Assembly (NCBI GenBank): GCA_035525225.1
Contig: DATLFA010000057.1
Location: 1-64,000, forward strand
Length of the DNA: 64,000 nt
Reading direction: 5' to 3'
From: DATLFA01 sp035525225
GTDB taxonomy: Bacteria; Actinomycetota; Acidimicrobiia; Acidimicrobiales; WLNW01
Shown: in pieces, positions 1 through 8,027 of the stretch
Position numbering within the stretch: the stretch's first letter is position 1
Layout: each line of letters starts with the position of its first letter
The notes under the pieces: generated by a model
The model's input: only the letters and a program-made list of their open reading frames with translations
Told to the model about the DNA's origin: nothing
The model's database searches: none
Position numbers and translations under genes: made by a program

Positions 1-398
1 TGCCCGGAGTCGAGGGTGCACCAGAACTTGCCGCCCGGTCGCAGCACCTGCGCGATCTGTGTGATGAAGTCCTGCGGGCGCGCGACGTGCTCGAGCACCT
101 GGGTGGAGACGACGAGGTCGAACGATGCTTCGCCGAAGGTGTCCACAAGGTCGTAGCCACTGACGCATTGCAGGTCGATAGGCAGCCCGAGCTGCTTTGC
201 CTTGTCGATACCGGCCAGGTCGTTGTCCACCGCGACAACGTCAAGTGGTGAGTCGTCGAGCGGTATCGCGGACCACAGGTCGAGCGGGCCTACACCGACC
301 GCACCGACATCGAGGACCCGTGTCGGTTTGTCGATGGCGAGGAGGTCGCGTTGGATGCGGTATTTCCCGACGCTGCGCAGCCACCGGACGTCGCCCAT
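1..398 (-). CDS. SAM-dependent methyltransferase, C-terminus cut by window edge
   Basis: The first 132 residues of a class I SAM methyltransferase are visible; the rest lies beyond position 1. A Rossmann SAM-binding motif I (LDVGAVGVGP, about residues 29-38) is followed by an acidic strand end (VVAVDND), the post-motif VLEHV (101-105) and LRPGGKFWCTLDSG, the usual order in the Methyltransf_11 group. The start is the first ATG after an in-frame TAG at 489-491; no strong Shine-Dalgarno sequence precedes it. The substrate cannot be told. Neighbouring glycosyltransferase, flippase and methyltransferase genes suggest modification of a surface glycan or a lipid-linked sugar (inference). Confidence 0.85.
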   Translation of the reverse strand, partial: MGDVRWLRSVGKYRIQRDLLAIDKPTRVLDVGAVGVGPLDLWSAIPLDDSPLDVVAVDNDLAGIDKAKQLGLPIDLQCVSGYDLVDTFGEASFDLVVSTQVLEHVARPQDFITQIAQVLRPGGKFWCTLDSG

Positions 399-488
399 CG
401 GCCCAACGGTAGACGCGAAGAAAGCTCCCGTCGACCGGCTGGGGAGAGCCGATTCAGACAGAGCGTCTTCGCCGCGGGAAGGCGCGAT

Positions 489-730
489 CTACCTTGCTTC
501 AGCGGCATTCGAGGCGAACACGAGGACACCGCATCCGAGCGCCGCGGAGACAAGCATCGAGTCCCACGCCTTGTTGCCGACTCGGATGATGGTCGCGGCG
601 ACGAGCATCACCAGTTGATGCCGAACCAGATGAACTGCGCTTGCGGGCTCATGACGTTGACGGAGCCGGCGAAGCGCGGTTCGAGCGGGCCGACATCAGA
701 TTCATTGGATTGAACCGTATCTCGTGCAAC
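489..730 (-). pseudogene. Frameshifted remnant of a small membrane protein
   Basis: Two minus-strand frames together read like the end of a membrane protein. The upstream frame contains MSPQAQFIWFGINW and then meets TGA. The adjacent frame continues at once with LVMLVAATIIRVGNKAWDSM and a second hydrophobic stretch (SAALGCGVLVFAS), ending at TAG 489-491. The join at about 612-616 looks like a single-base loss, and an in-frame TGA at 731-733 closes the upstream side. Two transmembrane-like segments separated by a short charged loop are visible. The family is not recognised. It could instead be noise or a sequencing error in a real gene, so confidence is low. Confidence 0.35.
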
Positions 731-772
731 TCAGGTGAACAGACGTCTTCCTGGCCACCTCAGTCGATCAGC

Positions 773-1663
773 TCAGCCAGCCGTTCGTCCGGCGAGCAAC
801 GTCACGCGACGACCGTTGCGCTCGTCGCGTTCATCGATGACGTTCGTGTCGTCGAATCCAGCCTCGTGCAACAACTCGAGCAAGTCGTCGAGCAGTAGCC
901 ACTTCGCATGGTCGTAGCCCCCCGCGGTTACGAACTGGGGACCCTGAGGCTCCTCGTATCGCATGTAGCGGTACGACGTGCCGGCGACGACCAGCTCCTC
1001 GTTGGCCTCGCCGCCTCTGGCGACATGCGTGTCGAGCAGGAGACCGTGTCGCGCAATCTTGCCTAACCGAAGCAAGTGCGTCACCGGATCCCGCAAGTGA
1101 TATAGCACGCCGACGTGATACACGAAGTCGCACGCGAGCGCCGCGTCGTCCTCCCAGGTCTCGAGGTCGCACAGAAAGACCGTCGGGTGCTGGTCGTAAA
1201 AAGCGCAGCGAACGATTGTCTTGACGACGTTCGAGACGCGTAGGTCTACTGCGGTGACCCGCGCACCCATTTGACACAGGCCGATCGTGTGCACACCCTC
1301 GAAACAGCCGACCTCGAGTACGTGCTTGGCCGATAGGTCGAATCGTTCGTGCATCGCGACAATGCGGGGATCGGGAACGGGCTGCGGGGTCTCGCGCTTC
1401 TGCTTGATTCCCATGCGATCACCGAAGCGTCGCCCTCGGCTGTCGACCGTGTAACAGGCCCACGGAAGCAGCGCGTTCAACTCCTCGAGCGTCGCGTCGT
1501 CAAGAAGTTCGAGGTACGGCACGGAGCTGCGGTGCAAGTCGAATCCGCCGAGCGGCAGCGGTGGCTGATTGTCCTTCGGGTTCGATCTCAGCCTGCGCCG
1601 CAGAGAACCACCCGCGATCCGCCCGAGCCGGTGAACAGATGCCCTGGTCGCGCTTCTTGTCAT
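773..1663 (-). CDS. Class I SAM methyltransferase (DUF1698/CmoB-like)
   Basis: A 296-residue protein with a basic N-terminus, a central block GDRMGIKQKR (81-90) and SAM motif I LEVGCFEGVHTIGL (116-129), then TAVDLR (strand 2) and YHVGVLYHLRDP in the motif IV region. This pattern resembles the DUF1698/CmoB-like methyltransferases, which are often found in glycan loci as well as in tRNA modification. The gene is followed only by a degraded membrane-protein remnant and preceded 21 bp upstream by a glycosyltransferase on the same strand, so the two are probably co-transcribed. A role in methylating a glycan or its carrier is an inference from context. Confidence 0.85.
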   Translation of the reverse strand: MTRSATRASVHRLGRIAGGSLRRRLRSNPKDNQPPLPLGGFDLHRSSVPYLELLDDATLEELNALLPWACYTVDSRGRRFGDRMGIKQKRETPQPVPDPRIVAMHERFDLSAKHVLEVGCFEGVHTIGLCQMGARVTAVDLRVSNVVKTIVRCAFYDQHPTVFLCDLETWEDDAALACDFVYHVGVLYHLRDPVTHLLRLGKIARHGLLLDTHVARGGEANEELVVAGTSYRYMRYEEPQGPQFVTAGGYDHAKWLLLDDLLELLHEAGFDDTNVIDERDERNGRRVTLLAGRTAG

Positions 1664-1684
1664 GACGACACTCTAGAGCGGAGG

Positions 1685-2749
1685 CTACGAAGTGAACACG
1701 GAGAACAGTCGGTCGGTCAGGTGCGTAATGCTGTGTTGGTCGACAACGAGTGCCCGCAGCGTTGCGCCGAGGTCCGTTCTTTCTTCCGCGGTCATCTCCG
1801 CCAATCGCCTGAGTCGCAACGGAAGCAACTCTGACGATTCCGGCGGGATATACAGCAGGTCAGCCCACGGTTTGAGTGTCGTTTCGAACGCCTCGTTGGC
1901 TGTTACGACCGGTACGCCACATGCCATGGCTTCGAGCAACGCCTTGTCCAAGCTGCCGTCACTCATATTCACCATCACGTCTGCCCGCTGATATTCCTCT
2001 CGGACCGTCTCGTACGGCAGGCCGCCCACAAAAATTATCGCGTCCGACAAGTGACTGTCAGCAGCCATAGTGCGCAGTTCTTTGTCGTAAGCATCGTCCG
2101 ACGGAGCCGCCTCGCCCACTAGTCGCAGTCGCACATCCGTCAGCCCTTGCTCATGGAGAGCCTTCACGGCCGAAATGATGATCTCGAGTCGCTTGACTGG
2201 CGCGATCCGCCCAACACTTACCAGCGTGAAACCGCTACGGGACTCTGCCGCGATTGAGTCGACCGCTGGCGCAAATAGGTCGGTATCGATCCCCTGCCCG
2301 ATGAGCTGAACCTTCTTGCTCGGCAGGCGAAACCCCTCCGCCGTTGACGTCACCACGTGGTCGACAAGTCTCTCGGCCGTTTGCAACATTCGTCCGGTCG
2401 CCTTGTGGGAGTACCACAACGTGATCGGCACACGGTACGCCTTCAGTACTGGCGCAGCCATGACCGCGAAGAGCGGCATCATGTGCGCGAAACAAGCGTC
2501 ATAGTGCTCTGTTCGCGTCAGCCGAATCAGTGTTCGGTAAAATTCAAGTGCACGGCGCGCTTCCCCGTAACCCTTCTCCTTGCCGACGGAATACACGTCG
2601 ACATTCGAGGCGACCGCCAGCCGACCCGCCCTCATCGTCACCACGTCCACTGCCTCGGACCGCTTCGCCAATGCGTTGATCCACGTTGTTGTGAAGCCCA
2701 AAACCGGATCGTCAGCATCAGTTGCGAGGTTGAAGATCAGCAGGCGCAC
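1685..2749 (-). CDS. Glycosyltransferase family 4
   Basis: A 354-residue GT-B fold glycosyltransferase. The C-terminal half carries a typical GT4 series: VSVGRIAPVKRLE for the donor-domain start, GGLPYETV, and the E-x7-E region DKALLEAMACGVPVVTANE that binds the nucleotide-sugar phosphates. The start is a GTG; the N-terminal acceptor domain begins with a short hydrophobic strand (LLIFNLA). It probably adds a sugar to a lipid-linked or surface oligosaccharide. Donor and acceptor are unknown. It lies upstream of the 773-1663 methyltransferase in the same orientation. Confidence 0.93.
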   Translation of the reverse strand: MRLLIFNLATDADDPVLGFTTTWINALAKRSEAVDVVTMRAGRLAVASNVDVYSVGKEKGYGEARRALEFYRTLIRLTRTEHYDACFAHMMPLFAVMAAPVLKAYRVPITLWYSHKATGRMLQTAERLVDHVVTSTAEGFRLPSKKVQLIGQGIDTDLFAPAVDSIAAESRSGFTLVSVGRIAPVKRLEIIISAVKALHEQGLTDVRLRLVGEAAPSDDAYDKELRTMAADSHLSDAIIFVGGLPYETVREEYQRADVMVNMSDGSLDKALLEAMACGVPVVTANEAFETTLKPWADLLYIPPESSELLPLRLRRLAEMTAEERTDLGATLRALVVDQHSITHLTDRLFSVFTS

Positions 2750-2855
2750 GGGGACTGCTTTCCCGGTGTCACACCGGTAGCCGTGTTCTGATGCATACCC
2801 GACATCTTTAGACTTCGCTCAGGCCGTCGAACAATTCAGCCGACAGGAGGCGGGT

Positions 2856-3236
2856 ATGTCGAACGGCGAGCGTCCCGACATCCCGCCGGCAGTTCCAAAC
2901 TTGTCTCGGCGGGCCCGCAGTCGACAGCGCGTACCGCCGATAGCTGTGACTTGGCGGCCCAGAATGCGCCGGAAGCGACGGCGTCCCGATTACGCCGCGG
3001 TGGTAGAGGTGTCTGCGGTCGGAGCGGCAGTTCTTGTCCGCTCGAAAAAGGTTGCCAAGCCAGGAGCGACGATAATCATTGGACTCGACAAGGCCCGCGG
3101 CGTTGTTCGGGTTCGACGGGTCGACGCCACCTCGCATGAATCGGTCACCTTCTACGCGGTCGAGTTCGTGTCGCTCGACGCACAGTTGAAAGAAAGACTT
3201 CGCGACGCCGCGCTGCAACAACGTCGCCACGGCTAA
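2856..3236 (+). CDS. PilZ-like domain protein
   Basis: A 126-residue protein of the size of a single PilZ domain. A basic N-terminal stretch contains an R-x3-R arrangement (RSRQR, about residues 20-24), and VEVSAVGAAV resembles the D/N-x-S-x2-G signature, with Glu in place of Asp/Asn. The remainder (GATIIIGL, VVRVRRVD, FYAVEFVSLD) fits a six-stranded barrel. PilZ domains bind cyclic di-GMP and often control polysaccharide export or motility. The start is well supported: AGGAGG lies six bases before ATG. The gene converges on the flippase gene and their stop codons overlap (3233-3236). The c-di-GMP-binding assignment is tentative. Confidence 0.75.
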   Translation: MSNGERPDIPPAVPNLSRRARSRQRVPPIAVTWRPRMRRKRRRPDYAAVVEVSAVGAAVLVRSKKVAKPGATIIIGLDKARGVVRVRRVDATSHESVTFYAVEFVSLDAQLKERLRDAALQQRRHG

Positions 3237-4585
3237 GAGCGCGTGACGGCGGCCTGATCCCGATTCTCCTCGGCTTCTGCCCGACGCAGGCGGACGAACA
3301 AGAACGAAGCCATGGCGATCGCGGCGGCCAGCGACGACGTGACCGATGCCAGTTCGAGTCGCAGCAACAGGTCGTTGCCGAGCGAGGTCGTCACCACGAA
3401 CGTGACGAGCCCGATGAACCACCCGACGGCCACGCGACCTTGACCCCCGAGCGCGATCATCGCTTGCGCCAACGACAGCGCCACGATGAAGAACCCGGTG
3501 GACGCGGCCAACAGGCCGACATCGACGTGGCCGAGGTCGACCTTGAACGCGATCTTGACCACGAGCGGACCCAGCACGAAACCGCCGACGGCGCCCGCGG
3601 CCCCGATCGCACCGACGGCCTGCAACAGGTTCTTCAGGCTGGAGCGGAACTCGTGGAAGCGGCGCGCGCCGGCCAGCGCCGACATCTTGGGCAACATGGC
3701 CGCCTGCACCGCCTGGAACAAGAACAGGGGGACGCGGGCCACGATGACGCCGTTGAAGATCTTCTTGACTTCGGCCTTCTCGCTCTCGTCTTTCAAGATG
3801 TTGGCGGCGATCATCGCGGCGTTCATGAGGCTCATCGAAAACACGGAGCCCGCCAAGAGGGCGCCAAGTGAAGGGGTCAACTCGTTCCACGGAGCCGGCG
3901 GGCCCGGCTCGTGGGCGTCGGCCAAGGCATATGACGCGATGAGGAGTACGGCGAACGCAGGCGCGATGCCAATGGCGAGTCCGTACCAGCCGGCGGAGTC
4001 GACGCCGATCACCGCCAGCGCAATGCAGATCAACAGGCGGATCGTCGACTCGCCGCCGATGTACACGGCATACGGGCGGAACCGCCCGCGGCCCGACAAC
4101 AGTCCCCGCGCCAGATGGCCGGCGCAGTAACCGCTGATACCGAGCAACAGGGCCACGAACAACAGCCACTGGTCCTCGAAGAGATGCTCGTTCAGCGCCG
4201 GGGCGGCGATGACACAGGCCACAGCCAGGATTGCCAGCAGGCCGAGCGCGAGCACCGCGGCCCGTTTGACCAGCGGCCCGGCGCCCTGCCCGCGCGCGCC
4301 CCGACTGGCGATGGCCCGGCTGACCTCTTGTTCGACCGGCATGAAGAAACCGGGCGCGACGGTGAACATGACCGCCCAGATAGCGGCCAGCGGCGCCGAC
4401 GCGTTCTCGTCGAGGACGTGAGCCGAGATGCTGAGGAAGGCGTACGCGGTGATGCCGCCGACGATGAGGCCCGACCCCACAGCCAGCGTGCCGTTCGGTA
4501 GCGGATTTTCGCGGCGGCTGGCGGCAGCGGTGGGGTTCGGCTTCAGCGCGGTCTCCGTCGTGAGCGTGGCGCGGCCGGCCGCCAC
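3233..4585 (-). CDS. Polysaccharide flippase, Wzx/MOP superfamily membrane protein
   Basis: A 450-residue polytopic protein with about twelve hydrophobic segments spread over its length and short basic loops, as in the MATE/MOP superfamily of lipid-linked oligosaccharide flippases. Segments such as LIVGGITAYAFLSIS, AVLALGLLAILAVACVI and GAIGAAGAVGGFVLGPLVV are clear membrane spans. The amphipathic loop between spans around residues 105-120 (ISRAIAS-type charged turn) is typical of Wzx. It would move an undecaprenyl-linked glycan across the membrane. The start is a GTG with a weak ribosome site, so the N-terminus is uncertain. A second flippase occurs at 47326-48639. Confidence 0.85.
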   Translation of the reverse strand: MAAGRATLTTETALKPNPTAAASRRENPLPNGTLAVGSGLIVGGITAYAFLSISAHVLDENASAPLAAIWAVMFTVAPGFFMPVEQEVSRAIASRGARGQGAGPLVKRAAVLALGLLAILAVACVIAAPALNEHLFEDQWLLFVALLLGISGYCAGHLARGLLSGRGRFRPYAVYIGGESTIRLLICIALAVIGVDSAGWYGLAIGIAPAFAVLLIASYALADAHEPGPPAPWNELTPSLGALLAGSVFSMSLMNAAMIAANILKDESEKAEVKKIFNGVIVARVPLFLFQAVQAAMLPKMSALAGARRFHEFRSSLKNLLQAVGAIGAAGAVGGFVLGPLVVKIAFKVDLGHVDVGLLAASTGFFIVALSLAQAMIALGGQGRVAVGWFIGLVTFVVTTSLGNDLLLRLELASVTSSLAAAIAMASFLFVRLRRAEAEENRDQAAVTRS

Positions 4586-4644
4586 GAAGGCATGCCGACT
4601 GGATGACCCCGCGACGTTATTCGCTCAGGCCACCAAAGTGGTGG

Positions 4645-5823
4645 TCATCGGTCCGATTCGTCGCTGATGTGGGGCATACACAGGCCGTCGAGCTCCACCA
4701 CCTCGATGCGATCCCGGTTCTCCCAGGTGACCTGGTTATCGGGATCCTTCTGGAGGCGGTACTCGCGGAACGACATCTCTTGCGCGTCGAAGGTCAAGAG
4801 CCGCCCGATCAGTGGGTCGCCGAGGCCGAGGATGATCTTGATCGCTTCGAGCGCCTCGATGCTGCCGACGATGCCGGGCAACACGCCGAGGACGCCGGCC
4901 TCGGCACACGACGGTGCGAACTCGGCCGGCGGCGCTTCGGGCAACAGGTCGCGGTAGGTCGGGCCCTTGCGGGGATCGAAGACGGTCACCTGGCCCTCGA
5001 AACGGAAGATCGAGCCGTGGACCACCGGGATGCCGAGCTTCACCGAGGCGTCGTTCAGGATGTAGCGCGACGGAAAGTTGTCGGCGCCGTCGACGATCAC
5101 GTCCCACCCTTCGGACAGGATCGCCATGATGTTGTCGGCGCCGAGGCGCACGTCGTAGGCGATGACGTCGACATCGGGGTTGAGCGAGGTGAGCGTCTTC
5201 TTGGCAGAATCGACCTTGCGATCGCCGATGCGATCCATGTTGTGCAGGATCTGCCGCTGTAGGTTCGATTCGTCGACCACGTCCATATCGACGATGCCGA
5301 TGGTGCCCAGGCCGGCCGCGGCGAGATACATCGCCGCCGGCGAGCCGAGGCCACCCGCGCCGAGCATCAGCACGCGCGCGTTGAGCAGCTTGAGTTGACC
5401 CTCTTCGCCGACCTCGGGCAACAACAGATGGCGTTGGTAACGGCTGCGTTGATCCGGCGTCAGCGTGCGGGGCCGCTCCCACGAACGGCCCTCGTCCTTC
5501 CAGCGGTTGAACCCGCCGTCCATCGATACGACATCGCGGTAGCCGAGGTCGCCCAAGGTCTTGGCCGCGAACGCGGAGCGCACGCCACCGGCGCACATCA
5601 CCACGATCGGGCGCTCACGATCGGTGACGCGGCCTTCGACCTGCGATTCGAGATGGCCGCGCGGGATGTGGACCGACCCCGGCACTGCTCCTTGCTCGAA
5701 CTCGTCGGGTTCGCGCACGTCGAGCAGCAGGGCCCCGCTGTCGACGAGCGCTTCGGCCCCTGCGGGATCGACCTCGCGAATCTCGGATTTGGCCTGCTTC
5801 AACAGGTCGCGAAATGACGCCAT
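4645..5823 (-). CDS. moeB: Rhodanese-MoeB/ThiF sulfur-carrier adenylyltransferase
   Basis: A 392-residue fusion. An N-terminal rhodanese domain (about 1-115) has the active loop MCAGGVRS with the persulfide cysteine Cys77. A ThiF/MoeB E1-like domain (about 120-392) has the ATP loop GAGGLGSP (156-162) and the conserved CAEAGVLGVLPG segment (Cys306). The zinc CxxC pair is replaced (TYRDLLPE), as in MoeZ-type enzymes. It should adenylate and sulfurate a small carrier protein for molybdopterin, thiamine or cysteine synthesis. The chosen ATG at 5823 has GGAGGA about seven bases upstream; a longer reading to 5862 adds a non-conserved leader. The rhodanese lies N-terminal, whereas in MoeZ it is C-terminal. 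Confidence 0.93.
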   Translation of the reverse strand: MASFRDLLKQAKSEIREVDPAGAEALVDSGALLLDVREPDEFEQGAVPGSVHIPRGHLESQVEGRVTDRERPIVVMCAGGVRSAFAAKTLGDLGYRDVVSMDGGFNRWKDEGRSWERPRTLTPDQRSRYQRHLLLPEVGEEGQLKLLNARVLMLGAGGLGSPAAMYLAAAGLGTIGIVDMDVVDESNLQRQILHNMDRIGDRKVDSAKKTLTSLNPDVDVIAYDVRLGADNIMAILSEGWDVIVDGADNFPSRYILNDASVKLGIPVVHGSIFRFEGQVTVFDPRKGPTYRDLLPEAPPAEFAPSCAEAGVLGVLPGIVGSIEALEAIKIILGLGDPLIGRLLTFDAQEMSFREYRLQKDPDNQVTWENRDRIEVVELDGLCMPHISDESDR

Positions 5824-5938
5824 TGCAGATCCTCCATGCCGGCACCCAAACCTGGCCACCAAAACCCTAGTGGCTTGGTCGGGAATTCGCTCGGTCTAAC
5901 GCAAACGCGCCCTTTGGCATTCCCTGGGCCAGCTGTTT

Positions 5939-6685
5939 TCAACCCACGATTCGGGGGAGGGCCTCCGAGATGCCGGCCGACACGAGCACTGTCGCGATGT
6001 CGTCGTACGGCGTCGGTTCGGCGTTGAGGATGATCACCGGCGCGCCATGGCGCGCCGCAATCGGAACGACGTAGGCGATCGGGACGACGGCGAGGCTCGT
6101 GCCCACCGCGATCAAGAGATCGCAGGAGGTCGCGGCCAGCTCGGACCGCTCGAGATCTTCGGCCACGAGACTCTGACCGAATGAGATCGTCGCCGACTTG
6201 AGGATGCCGCCGCACACGAGGCAGTGCGGATCGGTCTCGCCCGCTCGCAGGCGCTCGAGCACCTCGACGATCGGCCAACGACGGTTGCACGACAGGCACA
6301 TGGCCTTGGCCATGGTCCCGTGGATCTCGACGAGCCTGTCCTCGCTGGTGCCCGCACGGGCGTGCAAGCCGTCGACGTTCTGGGTGATCAGCGTGTCGAG
6401 CTTGCCCTGCTCCTCCAGCCGGACCAGTGCCCGATGGCCGTCATTGGGCTCGCGGTCGATCCACACGCCGCCGTCGAGATAGCGCTGCCATGCCCGCTGC
6501 CGGGTGTGCGGGTCGCGCAGATAGTTCTGGATCGTGGCCGCTCTCTCGGCGCCCGGGTTCTTGGTCCAGACGCCGTTCGGGCCGCGGAAGTCAGGAATAC
6601 CGGAGTCCGTCGAGATGCCCGCCCCGGTCAGCACGCAGATGCGCTCGGCATCGTCGACCAACGCGGCACCTTCTTCGATCGCGTT
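5939..6685 (-). CDS. cobB: Sirtuin NAD-dependent protein deacylase
   Basis: A 248-residue Sir2 protein. GAGISTDSGIPDFRG (22-36) binds NAD, TQNVDGLH (102-109) is the second nucleotide motif, and His123 in EIHG is the catalytic base. Four zinc cysteines are present (CLSC at 131/134, CLVC at 156/159). It would remove acetyl or other acyl groups from lysines, for example on acyl-CoA synthetases. The GTG at 6685 is preferred because the sequence above it (to 6763) is AT-rich and looks like promoter rather than coding. The gene is divergent from the unknown gene at 6811. Confidence 0.95.
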   Translation of the reverse strand, partial: NAIEEGAALVDDAERICVLTGAGISTDSGIPDFRGPNGVWTKNPGAERAATIQNYLRDPHTRQRAWQRYLDGGVWIDREPNDGHRALVRLEEQGKLDTLITQNVDGLHARAGTSEDRLVEIHGTMAKAMCLSCNRRWPIVEVLERLRAGETDPHCLVCGGILKSATISFGQSLVAEDLERSELAATSCDLLIAVGTSLAVVPIAYVVPIAARHGAPVIILNAEPTPYDDIATVLVSAGISEALPRIVG

Positions 6686-6810
6686 CACGAGTGCGAGCGT
6701 AGAGCCACGACGAAAGTCGGTGCAGAATATATTGAAAATGATTGAAACATATGGAAGGCTCAACGGGGTACGGCCTCCCCCTTGTTCCCTCCTCGCCTTT
6801 CAGGTGCACC

Positions 6811-7449
6811 ATGACCGTCCGTTCATTCATCATCGAAGGTCCCCAGATCCGTGTCGTTCCGTGGCTCGACGTCGTCGTCGACCGCGTCGGCATCGATCCC
6901 CGATCGAGCTATGCCGAGCACTTCTGGCTGGCCCTGCTCGGCCCGTCCTCGCTGTGGCTGTTGCGTCGGCTCGCGGCCGAGCTCGACCAGCGCGGCGATG
7001 GGGTCGACATCGACGCGGCCGAGTTCGCCCGCAGTCTTGGGCTCAGCGCGTCGACCGGCAAGAACAGTCCCGTCATGCGCACGCTGACCCGGCTGTGCCA
7101 GTTCAACCTGGCTCGCGCCCACGACTCGGCCACCCTCGAGGTGCGCCGGCGCATCCCTCCGCTCACTCGCTCGCAGGTGGCGCGCCTCGACGAACACTCG
7201 CAGGTCGAACACGAGCTATGGCTGCGCAGCCAGCTCCACACCCATCGCGACACCGACCAACGGCGCCGCGCTCGCACGGTCGCCCTCAGCCTCGTGCAGC
7301 TCGGCGACGATCTCGAGACGACCGAGCGTCAGCTCCACCGGTGGCGATTGCATCCCGCACTGGCCCACGATGCCGCGACATGGGCATGGAGCCAGCGCCA
7401 TCGCGTCGAAGAGGCCGTCGACGTCGGCCTCGATCCGGTGCGTTCGTAG
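6811..7449 (+). CDS. Protein of unknown function, conserved-looking
   Basis: A 212-residue soluble protein, not recognised as a characterised family. The N-terminal third (VPWLDVVVDRVGIDPRS, then FWLALLGPSSLWLLRRLA) has the balanced pattern of a conserved domain. The middle (EFARSLGLSASTGKNSPVMRTLTRL) resembles a winged-helix or replication-initiator-like DNA-binding segment, and the C-terminus is charged and helical with many Arg and Glu. The ATG at 6811 is chosen because codons before it (to 6742) look non-coding; a short AGGTG precedes it. It is divergent from the sirtuin and followed by the PPOX protein. Any regulatory role is guesswork. Confidence 0.75.
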   Translation: MTVRSFIIEGPQIRVVPWLDVVVDRVGIDPRSSYAEHFWLALLGPSSLWLLRRLAAELDQRGDGVDIDAAEFARSLGLSASTGKNSPVMRTLTRLCQFNLARAHDSATLEVRRRIPPLTRSQVARLDEHSQVEHELWLRSQLHTHRDTDQRRRARTVALSLVQLGDDLETTERQLHRWRLHPALAHDAATWAWSQRHRVEEAVDVGLDPVRS

Positions 7450-7488
7450 CTCGTCGCTCCAGTTCGGGCACCCCCGTTCTCGAACCAC

Positions 7489-7550
7489 CGTTCTCGCAGC
7501 ACCACACGCGAATTGACCTGGCCTTATTGTGAAACTGTGCTGCGAGAACG
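7489..7550. promoter_or_regulatory. 14-bp perfect inverted repeat flanking the PPOX-gene promoter/RBS
   Basis: CGTTCTCGCAGCAC at 7489-7502 is repeated in inverse orientation at 7537-7550, with 34 bp between. The right arm ends ten bases before the ATG at 7560 and overlaps the GAGG ribosome site. A TTGACC hexamer lies inside the loop. A related CGTTCTCG copy is at 7475-7482. It may be a repressor operator or an mRNA hairpin that hides the ribosome site. Confidence 0.5.
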
Positions 7551-7559
7551 AGGATTGAC

Positions 7560-8015
7560 ATGGGCGACGACGTGAAGCTCGACCAAGTGCGGCGGTTGCT
7601 GGGCGCCGAACACGGCCTCAGCGTGGTCGGCCTCGTTCGCAAGGACGGCACGATCTCGTCGTCGGTGGTCAACTCCGGCCTGATCGAGCATCCGGTCGGC
7701 GGCGCGATGACGGTGGCGTTCGTCGTGCGGGGGTCGTCCTACAAGCGGCGGCGACTGCGGATCAACCCTCGGGTGAGCGTGACCGCACGCGCGGGCTGGG
7801 AGTGGCAGTCCGTCGAAGGCACCGCGGAGCTGATCGGCCCTCTCGATCCCCATCCGAGCGCGAGCGTCGACGTGCCGGCGGTGCTGCGCGCCGTGTTTCG
7901 GGCGGCCGGTGGCGAGCACGACGATTGGGACGAGTACGACCGTGTGATGGCCGACGAACAACGCACCGCGATATTCGTGACCCCGACGCGCGTTTACGGC
8001 AACGTCGGCGTCTGA
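7560..8015 (+). CDS. PPOX-fold (pyridoxamine-phosphate-oxidase-like) flavin/F420-binding protein
   Basis: A 151-residue split-barrel protein. Early strands (GLSVVGLVRKDGTISSSVVN), the mid block AMTVAFVVRGSSYKRRRLRINP and the following strand VSVTARAGWEWQSVEGTAEL match the PPOX class of F420- or FMN-binding enzymes common in actinobacteria. Members reduce cofactor-conjugated substrates or bind heme/flavin; the exact substrate cannot be read from sequence. GAGG sits upstream of the ATG inside the right arm of an inverted repeat (7537-7550), suggesting regulated translation or transcription. Confidence 0.85.
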   Translation: MGDDVKLDQVRRLLGAEHGLSVVGLVRKDGTISSSVVNSGLIEHPVGGAMTVAFVVRGSSYKRRRLRINPRVSVTARAGWEWQSVEGTAELIGPLDPHPSASVDVPAVLRAVFRAAGGEHDDWDEYDRVMADEQRTAIFVTPTRVYGNVGV

Positions 8016-8027
8016 CGGCGAGCGCGA

